Assembly: GCA_052144935.1 (NCBI GenBank)
Contig: JBKQPR010000306.1
Coordinates: forward strand, 1 to 12,538
Reading direction: 5' to 3'
Length of the DNA: 12,538 bases
From: JOPF133 sp052144935
Lineage (GTDB): Bacteria > Acidobacteriota > Terriglobia > Bryobacterales > Bryobacteraceae
Positions 1 through 6,552 of this stretch are shown here, piece by piece. Made by a program: the position numbers and the translations under genes. Each line of letters starts with the position of its first letter. Within the stretch, counting starts at the first letter, position 1. The notes under the pieces were generated by a model. The model was not told where the DNA came from, searched no databases, and worked only from the letters and a program-made list of their open reading frames with translations.

Positions 1-698
1 AGGTCGAAGAAGATTAGCCGGTGGGCATACTTCCGGAATAAGTCCAAGATGTCGCAGTTCGCCATATACAGGTGGACGGTGTCCGGGCACCAGTGGAACT
101 TCTTTGGATCGGTCCAGTTGAGCAGCAGTTCGATTTCATCCTGCGATTCGATGAGCTGGCCCTGAGAGTGATTGTGCAGGCCGGTGCGGATTCCGTACTC
201 CGCGCACACGTCGCCCAGGTGATTGTAAAACTGGCACGCTCTGCGGATGTGCTCCCGCTCCAGTACCTTGTTGACGCGCTGTGGAGAGAACGTCACCAGC
301 TCGGTGGCTCCGAATCTCTTGAGAAACTGGCAGGCCTCCCGCGCCGACTTTTCGATTTCGGCATATTTCGAAGGATCATCGGCGGGACCGTTGAAGGACA
401 GCGTGGCGATGTCAAGGTTCCGCTTTGACAGTTCCTTCTCCAGTTGCGACAGGTCCATCCCGATGCGGCTCAACACCGCCGGCCAGCCGGTCAGCCGGAA
501 CCCGTCGAATCCGGTGTCGCGGATCACGTCGAGCATCTCCGTGTAGTGCAAAGTGCCGGTATCCGGCCACTGCGTGGAAGTCCAGAGGAAGCTGCTCACG
601 CACCACCGGATGTTCGGGCGGCTCCGAGCGTACAGTTGTTCGGCGCGCCTGCGCAATCCAGCGAGGAACGCGGCCATCAGAAGTTGTCTTCGTCTCAA
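1..698 (-). CDS. Sugar phosphate isomerase/epimerase-like TIM-barrel protein (3' end outside window)
   Basis: The open frame runs from 698 leftward off the edge with no stop, giving about 232 residues. It reads as a xylose-isomerase-like (AP_endonuc_2) TIM barrel. Visible signs are an early 'DTGFDGFRLTGWPAVL' strand-helix unit, the metal-site type 'GLHNHSQG' (HNH at about residues 175-177), and 'WCPDTVHLYMANCD' followed by 'RKYAHRLIFFD', the usual C-terminal half of this fold. I chose TTG at 698 because GGAGGA (710-705) lies 6 nt upstream; an ATG at 677 has no comparable site. From the TTG the N-terminus is MRRRQLLMAAFLAGLRRR, resembling the start of a twin-arginine signal, but the hydrophobic stretch is only about 10 residues before more arginines. 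Substrate cannot be told; family members act on sugars, inositols or sugar phosphates. An in-frame TAA lies at about 737-735. Confidence 0.85.
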   Translation of the reverse strand, partial: MRRRQLLMAAFLAGLRRRAEQLYARSRPNIRWCVSSFLWTSTQWPDTGTLHYTEMLDVIRDTGFDGFRLTGWPAVLSRIGMDLSQLEKELSKRNLDIATLSFNGPADDPSKYAEIEKSAREACQFLKRFGATELVTFSPQRVNKVLEREHIRRACQFYNHLGDVCAEYGIRTGLHNHSQGQLIESQDEIELLLNWTDPKKFHWCPDTVHLYMANCDILDLFRKYAHRLIFFD

Positions 699-1018
699 TC
701 CAGCTCCTCCCGGTGGATATCCGTTTTCCCGTTAGAATTGGACCGGCTCTCTGGACCATTATGCACCCTTAAGCGACCCGGCTGGCCGTTTTCGATCGCT
801 CGTCCCGCGCGCGAGGAGTTGCTTGGAGCTCGAACCTGGCCGCCGATCCCGGCGTACATCAGTTCGGTCTATCGCGAGGGCAACCAGACTGCCCGCCGGC
901 ACCAGGAGCACGCCACTGAAGGCGTCGCACCGGCCGGCGCCGCCCCGCGGAAGGACGCTCTCGGCCCGCGGTTCGCAGGGCTGATTTCGGCGGTCCTTAA
1001 CCTGAGGTTTGCAGGCGC
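699..1018. other. Intergenic region, no supported gene
   Basis: This 320-bp gap lies between two minus-strand genes. Frames that stay open here are antisense or out-of-frame extensions of neighbours with arginine/proline-rich, low-complexity translations and no recognisable domain. A short inverted repeat AACCT-G-AGGTT lies just beyond the end of the 1019-1393 gene, without a T-tract. I see no RNA gene. Confidence 0.5.
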
Positions 1019-1393
1019 TCAAGCAGAAGCGCGAATGTCTACGATGGGGGAAGTGATGATGACTTGGTGCACGGGGTGCTGAAATTCCAGGTGCATGCCG
1101 CGACCCAGGTACCTGGTCATGATCATCGCACCGCCCCACGTTGAGCCGTGGATTTGCACTTCAACCGGATCGGGGCAGAACTCAGGGTGGCCGGAAATCA
1201 GTGCCCGGCCCCACCCCTGGTGGACGATGGTGTAGATGTGGTTTCTCGTTTGAACCCAGAGGACGGTGTCCGGCGGTACGTCATTTAAGTGCACACCGCC
1301 TTCGATCTCCGATTGCACCACGTTCCGGTTAATCGTGTCACCGAAGTTTGGGTGCGGAAAGGACAAATTGGCGGTGTCCACAAGCGTTCTCAT
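1019..1393 (-). CDS. Uncharacterised conserved-looking 124-aa protein
   Basis: The frame from ATG 1393 to TGA 1019-1021 gives 124 residues, beginning MRTLVDTANLSFPHPNF. The protein has non-random, beta-rich composition: 'PPDTVLWVQTRNHIYTI', 'GRALISGHPEFCPDPVEVQ', 'GSTWGGAMIMTRYLGRGMHL' and the ending 'ITSPIVDIRAS'. The TRN-x-IY unit, the GSTxGGxM motif and a terminal TSPxxxIR resemble small uncharacterised proteins I recall from Acidobacteria and Planctomycetes; this is memory, not a search result. There is no signal peptide or membrane segment. No good Shine-Dalgarno precedes the ATG. The same frame stays open much further upstream, but that part is antisense to map and arginine/alanine-rich, so it is not counted. 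Function is unknown; a small beta-barrel binding domain would fit the look. Confidence 0.75.
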   Translation of the reverse strand: MRTLVDTANLSFPHPNFGDTINRNVVQSEIEGGVHLNDVPPDTVLWVQTRNHIYTIVHQGWGRALISGHPEFCPDPVEVQIHGSTWGGAMIMTRYLGRGMHLEFQHPVHQVIITSPIVDIRASA

Positions 1394-1451
1394 ACACCAT
1401 GATATGCCGTATTGTGGGCGTGTGGTCGGGCATCTGGAGGAAGGCGCTGGC

Positions 1452-1478
1452 GGCCGCCGCGGCGGCCCGGCGCCGGGC
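1452..1478. repeat. Two overlapping perfect GC palindromes
   Basis: GGCCGCCGCGGCGGCC (1452-1467) is a perfect 16-bp palindrome, and GCCCGGCGCCGGGC (1465-1478) is a perfect 14-bp palindrome overlapping it by 3 bp. They lie in the 261-bp gap between the divergent 124-aa gene and map. They could form cruciforms or mRNA hairpins, but self-complementary stretches are more frequent by chance in GC-only sequence. Confidence 0.5.
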
Positions 1479-1528
1479 GCCCCAGGCGCCTGACGAGGTG
1501 GCCGGAACTGAGAAGTGAATAGCCGAAA

Positions 1529-1544
1529 CCCCTTGCCGAAGGGG
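1529..1544. other. Perfect 6-bp hairpin, CCCCTT-GCCG-AAGGGG
   Basis: Inverted repeat with a 4-nt loop in the divergent gap upstream of map. No T-run follows on either strand, so it is not a classical terminator. Its place about 110 bp before map would allow a role in a leader or as an operator; no role is shown. Confidence 0.35.
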
Positions 1545-1641
1545 GCCGTAAGAAGCCGGGCAAAACGATCCCGGCCGGTATGACTTAAGCTGAGCTTTGA
1601 ACGAATCGCCCAAGAAACCGCCGGGGCGGGCGCCAGTCTGC

Positions 1642-1647
1642 CACAAT
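1642..1647 (+). promoter_or_regulatory. Possible -10 element of a leaderless map transcript
   Basis: CACAAT (four of six matches to TATAAT) ends 7 nt before the map ATG at 1655, and there is no Shine-Dalgarno in between. A start of transcription at or next to the ATG would follow. No convincing -35 is visible. Confidence 0.3.
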
Positions 1648-1654
1648 AAACTCC

Positions 1655-2398
1655 ATGTCGATCCGCAATCGCACCGACTTCGAGAAGCTGCGCGCCATCG
1701 GACGCATCGTCCGCCGCGCGCTGGACCGCACCGCCGAGGCCGTGCGCCCGGGCATCACCACGGCAGAGCTGGACGCCATTGGGGCGCGCGTGCTGGCGGA
1801 CCACGGCGCGGAATCGGCGCCGCCCAAAGTCTATGGATTCCCTGGAGCGCTCTGCATCAGCCTCAACGACGAAGCCATCCACGGCATTCCCGGCAGCCGC
1901 GTGGTTCAGACGGGCGACCTGGTGAAACTCGACCTGGTGGCGGAGAAAGACGGCTACTACGCCGACGCCGCGGTGACCGTGCTGGTCGGCGAGACCGGCG
2001 CTACCGCCCGTGCGCTGGCCCGTTGCGCGGAGAGCGCCTTTCAGCTTGCGGCCAAGGCCGCGCGCGCCGGAAACCGCGTCTACGAGATTGGCCGCGCCGT
2101 GGAGCAGGAGACGCACCGCTGCGGCTTCCAGGTGATGCGCGAGCTGTGCGGACACGGCGTAGGCCGCACCATCCACGAACCGCCCAGCGTGCCGAACTAC
2201 CACGACCCGCGGTTTCGCGCGCGGCTGACCGAGGGGCTGGTCATCACCATCGAGCCGATCCTGGCCGCCGGCAGCGGGCGCGGCGTGCTCGAAAAGGACC
2301 GCTGGACCGTCCGCACGGCCGACGGCAGCCTTTCGGCGCACTACGAGCACACCGTCGCGATCACCGCGGGCGCGCCGATCCTGCTGACCGCGGCGTAG
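1655..2398 (+). CDS. map: Methionine aminopeptidase, type I
   Basis: The 247-residue product is the cytoplasmic metalloprotease that removes the initiator methionine from new proteins. All five metal ligands of the pita-bread fold are present: D93 (KLDL), D104 (YYADAAV, 11 residues later as in E. coli), H167 (LCGHGVG), E200 (ITIEPI) and E231 (YEHTV). The substrate-pocket histidines H76 (NDEAIHGIP) and H174 (RTIHEPPSVP) are also in place. The length is close to the usual 250-264 and there is no N-terminal zinc-finger extension, so it is a short type Ia form. The start is fixed by the conserved MSIRNRTDFEKLRAIGRIV opening; no Shine-Dalgarno precedes it. It stands alone rather than in a ribosomal-protein/secY cluster, so it may be one of several map paralogues. 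Confidence 0.96.
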   Translation: MSIRNRTDFEKLRAIGRIVRRALDRTAEAVRPGITTAELDAIGARVLADHGAESAPPKVYGFPGALCISLNDEAIHGIPGSRVVQTGDLVKLDLVAEKDGYYADAAVTVLVGETGATARALARCAESAFQLAAKAARAGNRVYEIGRAVEQETHRCGFQVMRELCGHGVGRTIHEPPSVPNYHDPRFRARLTEGLVITIEPILAAGSGRGVLEKDRWTVRTADGSLSAHYEHTVAITAGAPILLTAA

Positions 2399-2405
2399 GC
2401 GGTGG

Positions 2406-2435
2406 GACAGGCATTCAGCCTGGCATTCAGCCTGT
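2406..2435. repeat. 12-bp tandem duplication inside a 7-bp inverted repeat
   Basis: GGCATTCAGCCT occurs twice back to back (2410-2421 and 2422-2433), enclosed by GACAGGC (2406-2412) and GCCTGTC (2429-2435). Either CAGGC-ATTCA-GCCTG or the full outer arms can pair. It lies 8 nt after the map stop codon. It could act as a map terminator or be a small REP-like element; no T-tract follows. Confidence 0.5.
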
Positions 2436-2564
2436 CGTGCGGGCGCCGTCCGGCGGCCAGGCGGCGCCGCGGCAAAAAGATCCGGCCAACCGCTCCCTTA
2501 CGGAGCGCCCCGGGAGCCGGTCAGCGGCGATTGAACCGGTTATCTCCTGGCAGTCGCTTAGCCC

Positions 2565-2573
2565 TGTTATGAT
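2565..2573 (+). promoter_or_regulatory. Extended -10 element (TGTTATGAT) abutting the permease start
   Basis: TATGAT (2568-2573) matches five of six positions of TATAAT and is preceded by TG-n, the extended -10 signature. Only 6 nt separate it from the ATG at 2580, so transcription would start at about the A of the ATG and give a leaderless mRNA. There is no purine-rich ribosome binding site upstream, which fits. Confidence 0.5.
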
Positions 2574-2579
2574 TCCCCT

Positions 2580-5144
2580 ATGTGGCGCGATGTCTGTTAC
2601 GGCCTGCGCCAGTTGCGCCGCTACCGGACGACCAGCGCGCTGGCGATTTTGCTGCTGGGAATCGGTATCGGCGCCAACACCCTGGTCTTCAGCCTGGTCA
2701 ACGTCCTGCTGCTCAAACCGCTGCCCGTGCGCGATCCTGAAAACCTGTTTATGTTGCAGGAGATCGCCCCGCATCAGGTCCGGCCCAATACGTTCAATCC
2801 TTACCCAATCTATAGCGATGTGGTGAAGAAGAGTCCGCTGGTGGCGGCGGCGATTGCCGAACAGGGCTGGTATGAGGCGGACGTATTCCCTCTGCGCGCC
2901 GGCAACTCGGTGCGGCTGGTGCGGACCCAGATGGTCTCGCCCAATTACTTCACGGACCTGGGCGTGGATGCTTACGCCGGCCGGGTGCTGAATGAGGCTG
3001 ACGCGGAGGCCACCGGCACGGGCCCGGAGGGCACCCCGGCGGTGCTCAGCTTCCAGTTCTGGCAATCGGAATTCGCGGGCAACCGCGCCGCGATCGGCCG
3101 GACGATACGCCTGAAGGACACGCCGTTTCTGGTTGTGGGCGTGCTGCCGCGCGAGTTCCACAGCTCGGATATCGATCGCGCTCCCGACGTGCGCCTGCCC
3201 ATCTCCGCCGCGCCGCTGCTGCACGGGCAAGCTGTCACCGATCCCGGCCCCGGCGCCCAGAGCTTCCAGATCCTGCTGCGCCTCGGGCCGGGTGTCTCGC
3301 CCGCGCGGGCAGCCACGGCGCTTCTGCCCGATCTTCAGCGCGCGAACGAATGGCTGCTCCGCCAGGCGGCCGCCAGGCGGAAAGACCCGGCTCTCGGGCC
3401 CCCTCTCGATGAGGAGTTGCGAGAGATCCGCGAAACCCGGCTCGCGCTGGCGCCCATTGGGCATGGAGATTCGCAGCTCCGCGATCAGTTCGCGCGCGCG
3501 CTGCGCCTGCTGCTGGGAGGTGTGGCGTTGCTGCTGGCGGCGGTATGCGCGAATGTGGCCGGCCTGCTGCTGGCCAAGGCCAACCAGCGCCGCAAAGAGA
3601 TGGGCATCCGCCTGGCCGTCGGCGCGAGCCGCCGGCAACTGATCGGGCAGTTGTTGACGGAGCACCTGCTGTTGGCTCTCCCCGCCGCCGCGCTGGGCGC
3701 CGCCCTGGCCTACGCGCTGGCGCCAGCATTGTTGGGGCTGTTGCCGACGCCCCGCGATTTAGGGCAGGTGAGCAGTCCGCTGATCCTCGGCATCTCGCCC
3801 GACCTGCGCGTGCTGGCGTTCGCCGCCATCCTGACGGGCTCCTGCGTGCTGTTTTTCGGATTGCTGCCCGCCTGGCACGCCACGCGCGTTTCGCTAGCCA
3901 TGGAGTTGAAGGCCGCCCGCGGGCAGGTTCATGCCACGGGGCGCCCTCTGGGCCCTGCCCTGGCGCCGGTGGTGGTGCAGGTAGCTTTCGGCGTGGTGCT
4001 GCTCTCCGCGGCCGCCCTGATGCTGCGCACCTTCTCTAACCTGGAGCATCTGGATCCCGGATTCGACCGCGCCCACATAATCGAATTCACGTCCGAGCCG
4101 GACGCCGCGGGTTACACGGCCCAGCAGACCGCGGCCTTCTACCGCGCGCTCAAGGAACGGGTGGTTGCGCTGCCGGGCGTCGCGTCGGTGGCTTTCGCCG
4201 GACGCGGTGTAATGCGCGGCGTGGGTATGAAAATGACGCTCGCGCCCGAAGGCGTCACGCTGCCCTCCAATACTTTTCTCAACACCAGCACCAACCAGGT
4301 GTCGCCGGGCTACTTCGGCACCATGGGAATCGCGCTCGTGGCGGGCCGCGATCTCACCGAAGAGGACGCCGCCCCGGGTGCCCCACGGGACCTCAAGCCC
4401 CGCCCCATCGTGGTGAACCGCGCGTTCGCGGCGGCCTTCTTTCCCGGCGAGAACGCCGTCGGCAAATTTCTGGTCCAGGGAACCGATGGCAAGCACACGC
4501 CCAACTTCGCGATCGTCGGAGTGGTAGCCACCGCCAAGTACCGCTCCCTGCGTGAACCCGACCCGCCCACCATGTACACAACCATGGCGGACTCTCAAAT
4601 CCCCGCAGGCTCGCTGCTCTACGTGCGCACCCACGGCGCGCCCCAGGGAATCGCCGGCGCGGTGCGGCAGACGCTGGCCGCACTCGATCCCGCCGTGCCA
4701 CTGGTGGAGACGCTAACGCTCGATCGGGAGGTGGAAACTTCCCTCTGGCAGGAGCGCCTGGTGGCGATCCTCTCGGCTTTCTTCGGCGGCGCGGCGGTGT
4801 TGCTGGCGGGCATCGGCCTGTATGGATCGCTGGCGTACTCGGTGGAGCAGCGCCGACGCGAGATCGGCATCCGCGTGGCGGTGGGCGCGCGCTCCGGCCA
4901 CATCGTGCGGGCGGTCTGTTCGCCGATCGCCCTGGCGGTGTCGCTGGGCCTGGCCGCGGGCCTGGCGGCCTCGGCGCTCCTGCTGCGGCTGACCGGGCAC
5001 CTGCTCTACGGTGTGCGCCCGCTCGATCCGCTTTCGTTGATTCTGGCGATCGTTTTCGTCTGTCTGTGCGCCGCCGCGGTTGCCACGCCGCCGGCCCGGC
5101 GCGCCGCGCGCATCGACCCCGCATCGGCTCTTCGGGAGGAATAA
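2580..5144 (+). CDS. ADOP-type duplicated MacB/FtsX permease without its own ATPase
   Basis: The 854-aa inner-membrane protein has two copies of the MacB_PCD plus FtsX unit in one chain, as in the acidobacterial duplicated orphan permease family. It opens MWRDVCYGLRQLRRYRTT, followed by a membrane helix at about 22-45. A periplasmic MacB-like domain follows to about 300. The first FtsX domain spans about 301-430, with the cytoplasmic 'RRKEMGIRLAVGASRRQLI' turn. A helix at about 463-485 leads to the second periplasmic domain, and the second FtsX domain (about 725-850) carries 'QRRREIGIRVAVGARSGHI' in the matching place. The two repeated E-x-GIR-x-AVGA motifs are the clearest evidence. Such proteins are thought to act in efflux or envelope transport with a separate MacB-like ATPase; none is encoded here, so substrate and partner are unknown. 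The chain is full length and unbroken. Confidence 0.95.
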   Translation: MWRDVCYGLRQLRRYRTTSALAILLLGIGIGANTLVFSLVNVLLLKPLPVRDPENLFMLQEIAPHQVRPNTFNPYPIYSDVVKKSPLVAAAIAEQGWYEADVFPLRAGNSVRLVRTQMVSPNYFTDLGVDAYAGRVLNEADAEATGTGPEGTPAVLSFQFWQSEFAGNRAAIGRTIRLKDTPFLVVGVLPREFHSSDIDRAPDVRLPISAAPLLHGQAVTDPGPGAQSFQILLRLGPGVSPARAATALLPDLQRANEWLLRQAAARRKDPALGPPLDEELREIRETRLALAPIGHGDSQLRDQFARALRLLLGGVALLLAAVCANVAGLLLAKANQRRKEMGIRLAVGASRRQLIGQLLTEHLLLALPAAALGAALAYALAPALLGLLPTPRDLGQVSSPLILGISPDLRVLAFAAILTGSCVLFFGLLPAWHATRVSLAMELKAARGQVHATGRPLGPALAPVVVQVAFGVVLLSAAALMLRTFSNLEHLDPGFDRAHIIEFTSEPDAAGYTAQQTAAFYRALKERVVALPGVASVAFAGRGVMRGVGMKMTLAPEGVTLPSNTFLNTSTNQVSPGYFGTMGIALVAGRDLTEEDAAPGAPRDLKPRPIVVNRAFAAAFFPGENAVGKFLVQGTDGKHTPNFAIVGVVATAKYRSLREPDPPTMYTTMADSQIPAGSLLYVRTHGAPQGIAGAVRQTLAALDPAVPLVETLTLDREVETSLWQERLVAILSAFFGGAAVLLAGIGLYGSLAYSVEQRRREIGIRVAVGARSGHIVRAVCSPIALAVSLGLAAGLAASALLLRLTGHLLYGVRPLDPLSLILAIVFVCLCAAAVATPPARRAARIDPASALREE

Positions 5145-5295
5145 GTGTCTCTATCGCGCACGGCCGCTGCTCGGCTTTTCCGCCTTTCTGGCTTTCCCGG
5201 CCGCCTTTCCCGCCTTCGCGCAGGACGGCTGGCGACTGGTCTGGAGCGACGAGTTTACGGGACCCGATGGCTCGTTCCGGCCCGGCGCTCCTTGA
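5145..5295 (+). pseudogene. 5' remnant of a secreted glycoside hydrolase family 16 (beta-glucanase-like) gene
   Basis: GGGAGGA (5134-5140), inside the last codons of the permease, precedes a GTG at 5145 that directly follows the permease stop. The GTG frame gives MSLSR. If one base is then skipped (around 5157-5160), translation continues as RPLLGFSAFLAFPAAF, then PAFAQDGWRLVWSDEFTG and PDGS, ending at TGA 5293-5295. That is a typical lipophilic signal peptide followed by the conserved opening strand of GH16 enzymes (W-x-LVWSDEFxGPDGS). The catalytic E-x-D-x-x-E core and about 200 further residues are absent, and no frame to 5483 resumes the domain. So this is a dead gene carrying two lesions: a one-base frameshift in the signal peptide and loss of everything after about residue 45. 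The intact gene would have been translationally coupled to the permease. Confidence 0.75.
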
Positions 5296-5330
5296 CCTCA
5301 ATTCCGCTGCAGCTTGAAGCGGCTGCGGGT

Positions 5331-5367
5331 GGGCAGGCGCGCGCTTTCACTTGGGGCGCGTCTGCCC
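5331..5367. other. Strong 12-bp inverted repeat in convergent gap
   Basis: GGGCAGGCGCGC (5331-5342) pairs with GCGCGTCTGCCC (5356-5367) over a 13-nt loop. Only one position is not a Watson-Crick pair, and it becomes a G-U wobble in one transcript. It lies between the GH16 remnant (plus) and the VWA gene (minus), where a two-way terminator would be useful. No T-tract follows directly. Confidence 0.5.
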
Positions 5368-5392
5368 TCAAAGGCGGATGTTTGGTGGGCTG

Positions 5393-5417
5393 CCCGCCGG
5401 ACCCCTGTTCCGGCGGG
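5393..5417 (+). terminator. Candidate terminator hairpin, 9-bp perfect stem
   Basis: CCCGCCGGA (5393-5401) and TCCGGCGGG (5409-5417) form a perfect 9-bp stem around the 7-nt loop CCCCTGT. On the plus strand the stem is followed by TTGAATATCCTTCTTTCG, pyrimidine-rich but with no clean run of T. It lies in the converging gap after the permease/GH16 unit, so termination is the natural reading. Together with the hairpin at 5331-5367 it fills most of the 188-bp gap 5296-5483, which holds no gene. Confidence 0.45.
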
Positions 5418-5483
5418 TTGAATATCCTTCTTTCGCTAGACTGAACCCACCGGGGCCGGCGATGTTGCGCCGCTGAAGCGAAA

Positions 5484-6471
5484 TTAATCGTGCGAGTAAT
5501 ACCCGGTTTTGGCGCGCACCGTCAGGCCGGGCTGCTTCACGCGGATCGAGATCTTGCGGAACGTCTGGTCGCTCACACTGTTGGTCGAGTGGAAGGCCAA
5601 CTCATAGGAGCCGCGCAACTGCTCGCCGATCTGCCGGAAGTCATCCACCAGGGGGTGCCCTCCGGGCCCGGTGTGGGCGTCGTAATCGGCGCCGCCGGTT
5701 TCGCGGGCGATCCGCTCCATCACGCTGATGCCGTATTTATTGCGGGCGTTGAGGCGGCCGCGGGGGGCGTCCGTATAACGCACCGCGAACAGCAGCACGT
5801 CGCTGGATTGGGCGGCTTCGATGGCGTCCAGCATATGGTGCGCGCTGGAGTTATCCTCGCCGTCGGAAAACAGGATCAGGGCTCTGCGCCCCCGCTGGGC
5901 GCCGGCCAGCCTTTCGCCGATCGAGTAATAGATCGCATCGTAGAAGGCGGTGCCCAGAATCCGCGAATTCGCGCGGTCCCAAATCGGGGTACAGGGCGTA
6001 CGCTTTTTCGCTCGCTTTGCCCTTCTGCTGGAGCGCCGGGCCGCGGTGGAAATCGGCCAGCGCCTCGGAGAGTTCCGCGGCCGAGGAAGAGTAATCGTGT
6101 ACCAGCCGGAGGCGGTTGCCGAAACACACCAGAAAGGCGCGATCCTGGCTGCCCAGGGTGGTTTTCAGAAACGTCTCCAGGTCCTTGCGATGCTGCTTGA
6201 CGAAGGACTCCTGGCTGCCGCTCACGTCGACGATCAGGCCCAGGTTCAGCGGTACATCGGCGGAGGCGGCGAAGAAGGCGATCTTCTGCGGCACGCCATC
6301 CTCGAAAACTTCGAAATTCTCCTGGTCGAGCCCGGTCACCAGCTTGCCTTGGGCATCGCGAACCGAGAAGCCCACGTTCACCAGATGCACGTCCACCCGA
6401 AACGGGGTTTGGGCGGAGGCGGCCAGGCTCGCAAAAAGCCACACAGATCCCCACGGCCGGAGGAGTTTCAT
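5484..6471 (-). pseudogene. VWFA-related acidobacterial-domain secreted protein, interrupted by one frameshift
   Basis: From ATG 6471 the protein starts MKLLRPWGSVWLFASLAASA-QT, a signal peptide. It continues through 'VDVHLVNVGFSVRDAQGKLV' and 'FEVFEDGVPQKIAFF' into a von Willebrand factor A domain. The MIDAS metal-site residues are all present: D-x-S-x-S (DVSGSQES), the threonine in GTAFYDAI and the aspartate in FSDGEDNSS. The frame must shift once between about 5985 and 5992. Before it the protein reads KAYALYP; after it, in another frame, IWDRANSRILGTAFYDAIYY, running on to TAA at 5484. Dropping one base from the CCCC run there restores a continuous chain of about 328 residues. As written, translation stops at 5851. 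Homologues are exported and presumed to act in adhesion or protein interaction at the envelope. A sequencing error rather than a true mutation is quite possible, since the rest is undamaged. Confidence 0.85.
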
Positions 6472-6552
6472 AAGCGATAGAACGCGCCAGGGGCGGCGGG
6501 GGATGCAAGAATCGGCGGTCGGCTCTCCGGGCAACGCGCCTGGCAATCTCAC

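Noticed and set aside
444..1082. Plus-strand ORF of 212 aa
   Set aside because: Its first half is antisense to the epimerase; the rest is Arg/Ala/Pro-rich without motifs or a ribosome site.
1452..1478. Palindromes as a protein-binding operator
   Set aside because: They are made only of G and C in a GC-rich gap; chance self-complementarity is likely and nothing ties them to a regulator.
1394..2350. Upstream extension of the 124-aa minus-strand frame to a 443-aa ORF
   Set aside because: It is antisense to map, arginine/alanine/glycine-rich and without domains; only the C-terminal 124 residues look like a real protein.
2427..3665. Long minus-strand ORF (412 aa) opposite the permease
   Set aside because: It mirrors the high-GC codon pattern of the permease, which has clear MacB/FtsX motifs; the antisense translation has none.
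5145..5444. Straight GTG frame after the permease as a real 99-aa gene
   Set aside because: After MSLSR the frame is Arg/Ala-rich without a domain, whereas the shifted frame gives a signal peptide and GH16 opening strand.
5851..6552. GTG at 6552 as the start of the VWA protein
   Set aside because: The 27 extra residues (RLPGALPGEPTADSC) precede a perfect signal peptide that starts at ATG 6471.
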